Source: Akkermansiaceae bacterium (GTDB lineage: Bacteria; Verrucomicrobiota; Verrucomicrobiia; Verrucomicrobiales; Akkermansiaceae). From it: a stretch of 6,980 bases of DNA. Of this stretch, positions 6,417-6,980 are shown piece after piece. Location: positions 1-6,980 of the forward strand of contig JALZUI010000052.1 in NCBI GenBank assembly GCA_023301545.1. The letters are read 5' to 3'. Position numbers and translations under genes: made by a program. How positions within the stretch are numbered: the first letter of the stretch is position 1; every line of letters starts with the position of its first letter. Under the pieces are notes generated by a model. The model was not told the DNA's origin, did no database searches, and saw only the letters and a list, made by a program, of their open reading frames with translations.

Positions 6417-6428
6417 GAATCATATGTA
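6400..6428 (+). promoter_or_regulatory. Possible promoter for the 138-aa unknown gene
   Basis: The second repeat copy supplies TTGACA (6400-6405). After 17 bp comes TATGTA (6423-6428), which matches only 3 of 6 positions of the -10 consensus. Transcription would start near 6435, leaving a leader of about a dozen bases. The position is plausible; the -10 is weak. Confidence 0.3.
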
Positions 6429-6447
6429 CGAGTAGGTTTTTAAGGTT

Positions 6448-6864
6448 ATGCATAGTGTAATTCATACAGACAAGGCTCTCGCGGCTCTTCAAAGCGTGCA
6501 AGATGGTGACATTGATGCTTTTACTGCATTAGAAATTATTGCTAACGCTATCAAAGAAAACCTAGACCTGATTGACGCCGTTCCAAATGTTGGAAATGCG
6601 GCATTAATAGCAGATATATTTTTGGTCGAACTTTTTCCAAATGATCCGATGAGTAAAATCACTAGGAATAACTTAGATGCTAATAGTTTTCTTAATATGT
6701 CTAATGACGAACCGCATGAGTACTCTATTTATCGAGCGAGTGCCGTTTTTGCTTCTTCTGTAGAACATAGCTGGTCAAATAAAGCTCCCAAAAAAGGAGG
6801 TGCAATTGTAGATAAATATATCGAGGCGAGTGGTTACCTTCCTGATGATGTTCGTGAGTATTAA
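6448..6864 (+). CDS. Hypothetical acidic protein, 138 aa
   Basis: I do not recognise this protein. It has no signal peptide or transmembrane helix, is clearly acidic, and looks like a small globular cytoplasmic protein. Residues 7-45 should be helical (LAALQSVQDGDIDAFTALEIIANAI), followed by an alanine-rich segment with NVGNAALIADIFLVELF, a polar middle around 66-90, and a C-terminal part with HEYSIYRASAVF and YIEASGYLPDDV. ATG 6448 is chosen; AGG at 6433-6435 lies about 12 nt upstream and AAGG only 2 nt upstream, so the SD is not decisive. Codons are more AT-rich than in genes to the left, consistent with an accessory or transferred gene. It stands beside a tandem repeat and a possibly broken gene. 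A small acidic protein of this kind could be an immunity or antitoxin-like protein, but nothing in the sequence proves it. Confidence 0.7.
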   Translation: MHSVIHTDKALAALQSVQDGDIDAFTALEIIANAIKENLDLIDAVPNVGNAALIADIFLVELFPNDPMSKITRNNLDANSFLNMSNDEPHEYSIYRASAVFASSVEHSWSNKAPKKGGAIVDKYIEASGYLPDDVREY

Positions 6865-6881
6865 GCCAAATCATAAAAAAT

Positions 6882-6980
6882 GAGGTCTTCCATGAGAAGG
6901 GTATGTCAATGGTTTAAAAATTCATTTTTGAGATCTTGTTATTTTAGGGGTAATGAGGGGGTGTTTTTCCGAAAGGGGAA
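6882..6980 (+). CDS. Start of an unrecognised ORF, cut by the right edge
   Basis: ATG 6892 opens a frame that runs to the window end (29 complete codons). GAGG at 6882-6885 lies six bases before the ATG, the best-placed SD in the right end of the window; the feature start includes it. The visible peptide is basic and rich in aromatic residues (MRRVCQWFKNSFLRSCYF), with two cysteines and no clear signal peptide. It begins 27 nt after the stop of the 138-aa gene, so the two could be co-transcribed. The fragment is too short to assign to a family, and a chance frame of this length is quite possible. Confidence 0.35.

Noticed and set aside
6865..6900. Integron attC site after the 138-aa gene
   Set aside because: Small unknown AT-rich genes suggested a cassette, but I could not find paired RYYYAAC/GTTRRRY core sites.

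Overview
This is ordinary bacterial chromosomal DNA with six well-recognised complete genes, one recognised partial gene, and a less ordered right end. DUF5069, a stand-alone left-handed beta-helix acetyltransferase joined to glmS, and an M23 peptidase with a C-terminal extension suggest a member of the Verrucomicrobiota, perhaps class Opitutae. That assignment is inference from gene content and remembered family resemblance; no database was searched. Base composition is balanced from the left end to about 6.15 kb and visibly more AT-rich from about 6.45 kb on.

Left block, minus strand (1-830): a DUF5069 gene is followed by the 5' part of proB (glutamate 5-kinase, proline synthesis), which runs off the left edge. 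The gap between them holds a Shine-Dalgarno-like AGGAG and a perfect 7-bp hairpin just before the proB start.

Central plus-strand operon (about 859-4176): a GlmU-C-like hexapeptide-repeat acetyltransferase lacking a uridylyltransferase domain, then glmS after a 2-nt gap, then a YqgE/AlgH-family gene whose likely TTG start overlaps the glmS stop. GlmS makes glucosamine-6-phosphate. The acetyltransferase probably N-acetylates glucosamine-1-phosphate after GlmM, so the pair covers two steps toward UDP-GlcNAc and the cell wall.

Next comes a DCC-family thiol-disulfide oxidoreductase gene (4254-4667). A strong sigma70-type promoter sits so close to its ATG that the mRNA may be leaderless. This gene converges on and overlaps by 4 bp a minus-strand pair made of an M23 peptidase gene followed by a RidA-family gene. 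A terminator-like hairpin lies inside the last codons of the DCC gene.

Right end (6146-6980): a stretch of about 300 bp holds a short signal-peptide-like reading frame that stops in a perfect 19-bp tandem duplication containing two TTGACA hexamers. It is followed by an unrecognised 138-aa acidic protein and the start of another unrecognised ORF with a good ribosome binding site. This looks like an accessory junction. I saw no tRNA, rRNA, CRISPR array, intact insertion sequence or recognisable defence system. The most interesting signals are the possible leaderless promoter, the hairpin between SD and start at proB, the stand-alone acetyltransferase coupled to glmS, and the repeat junction.
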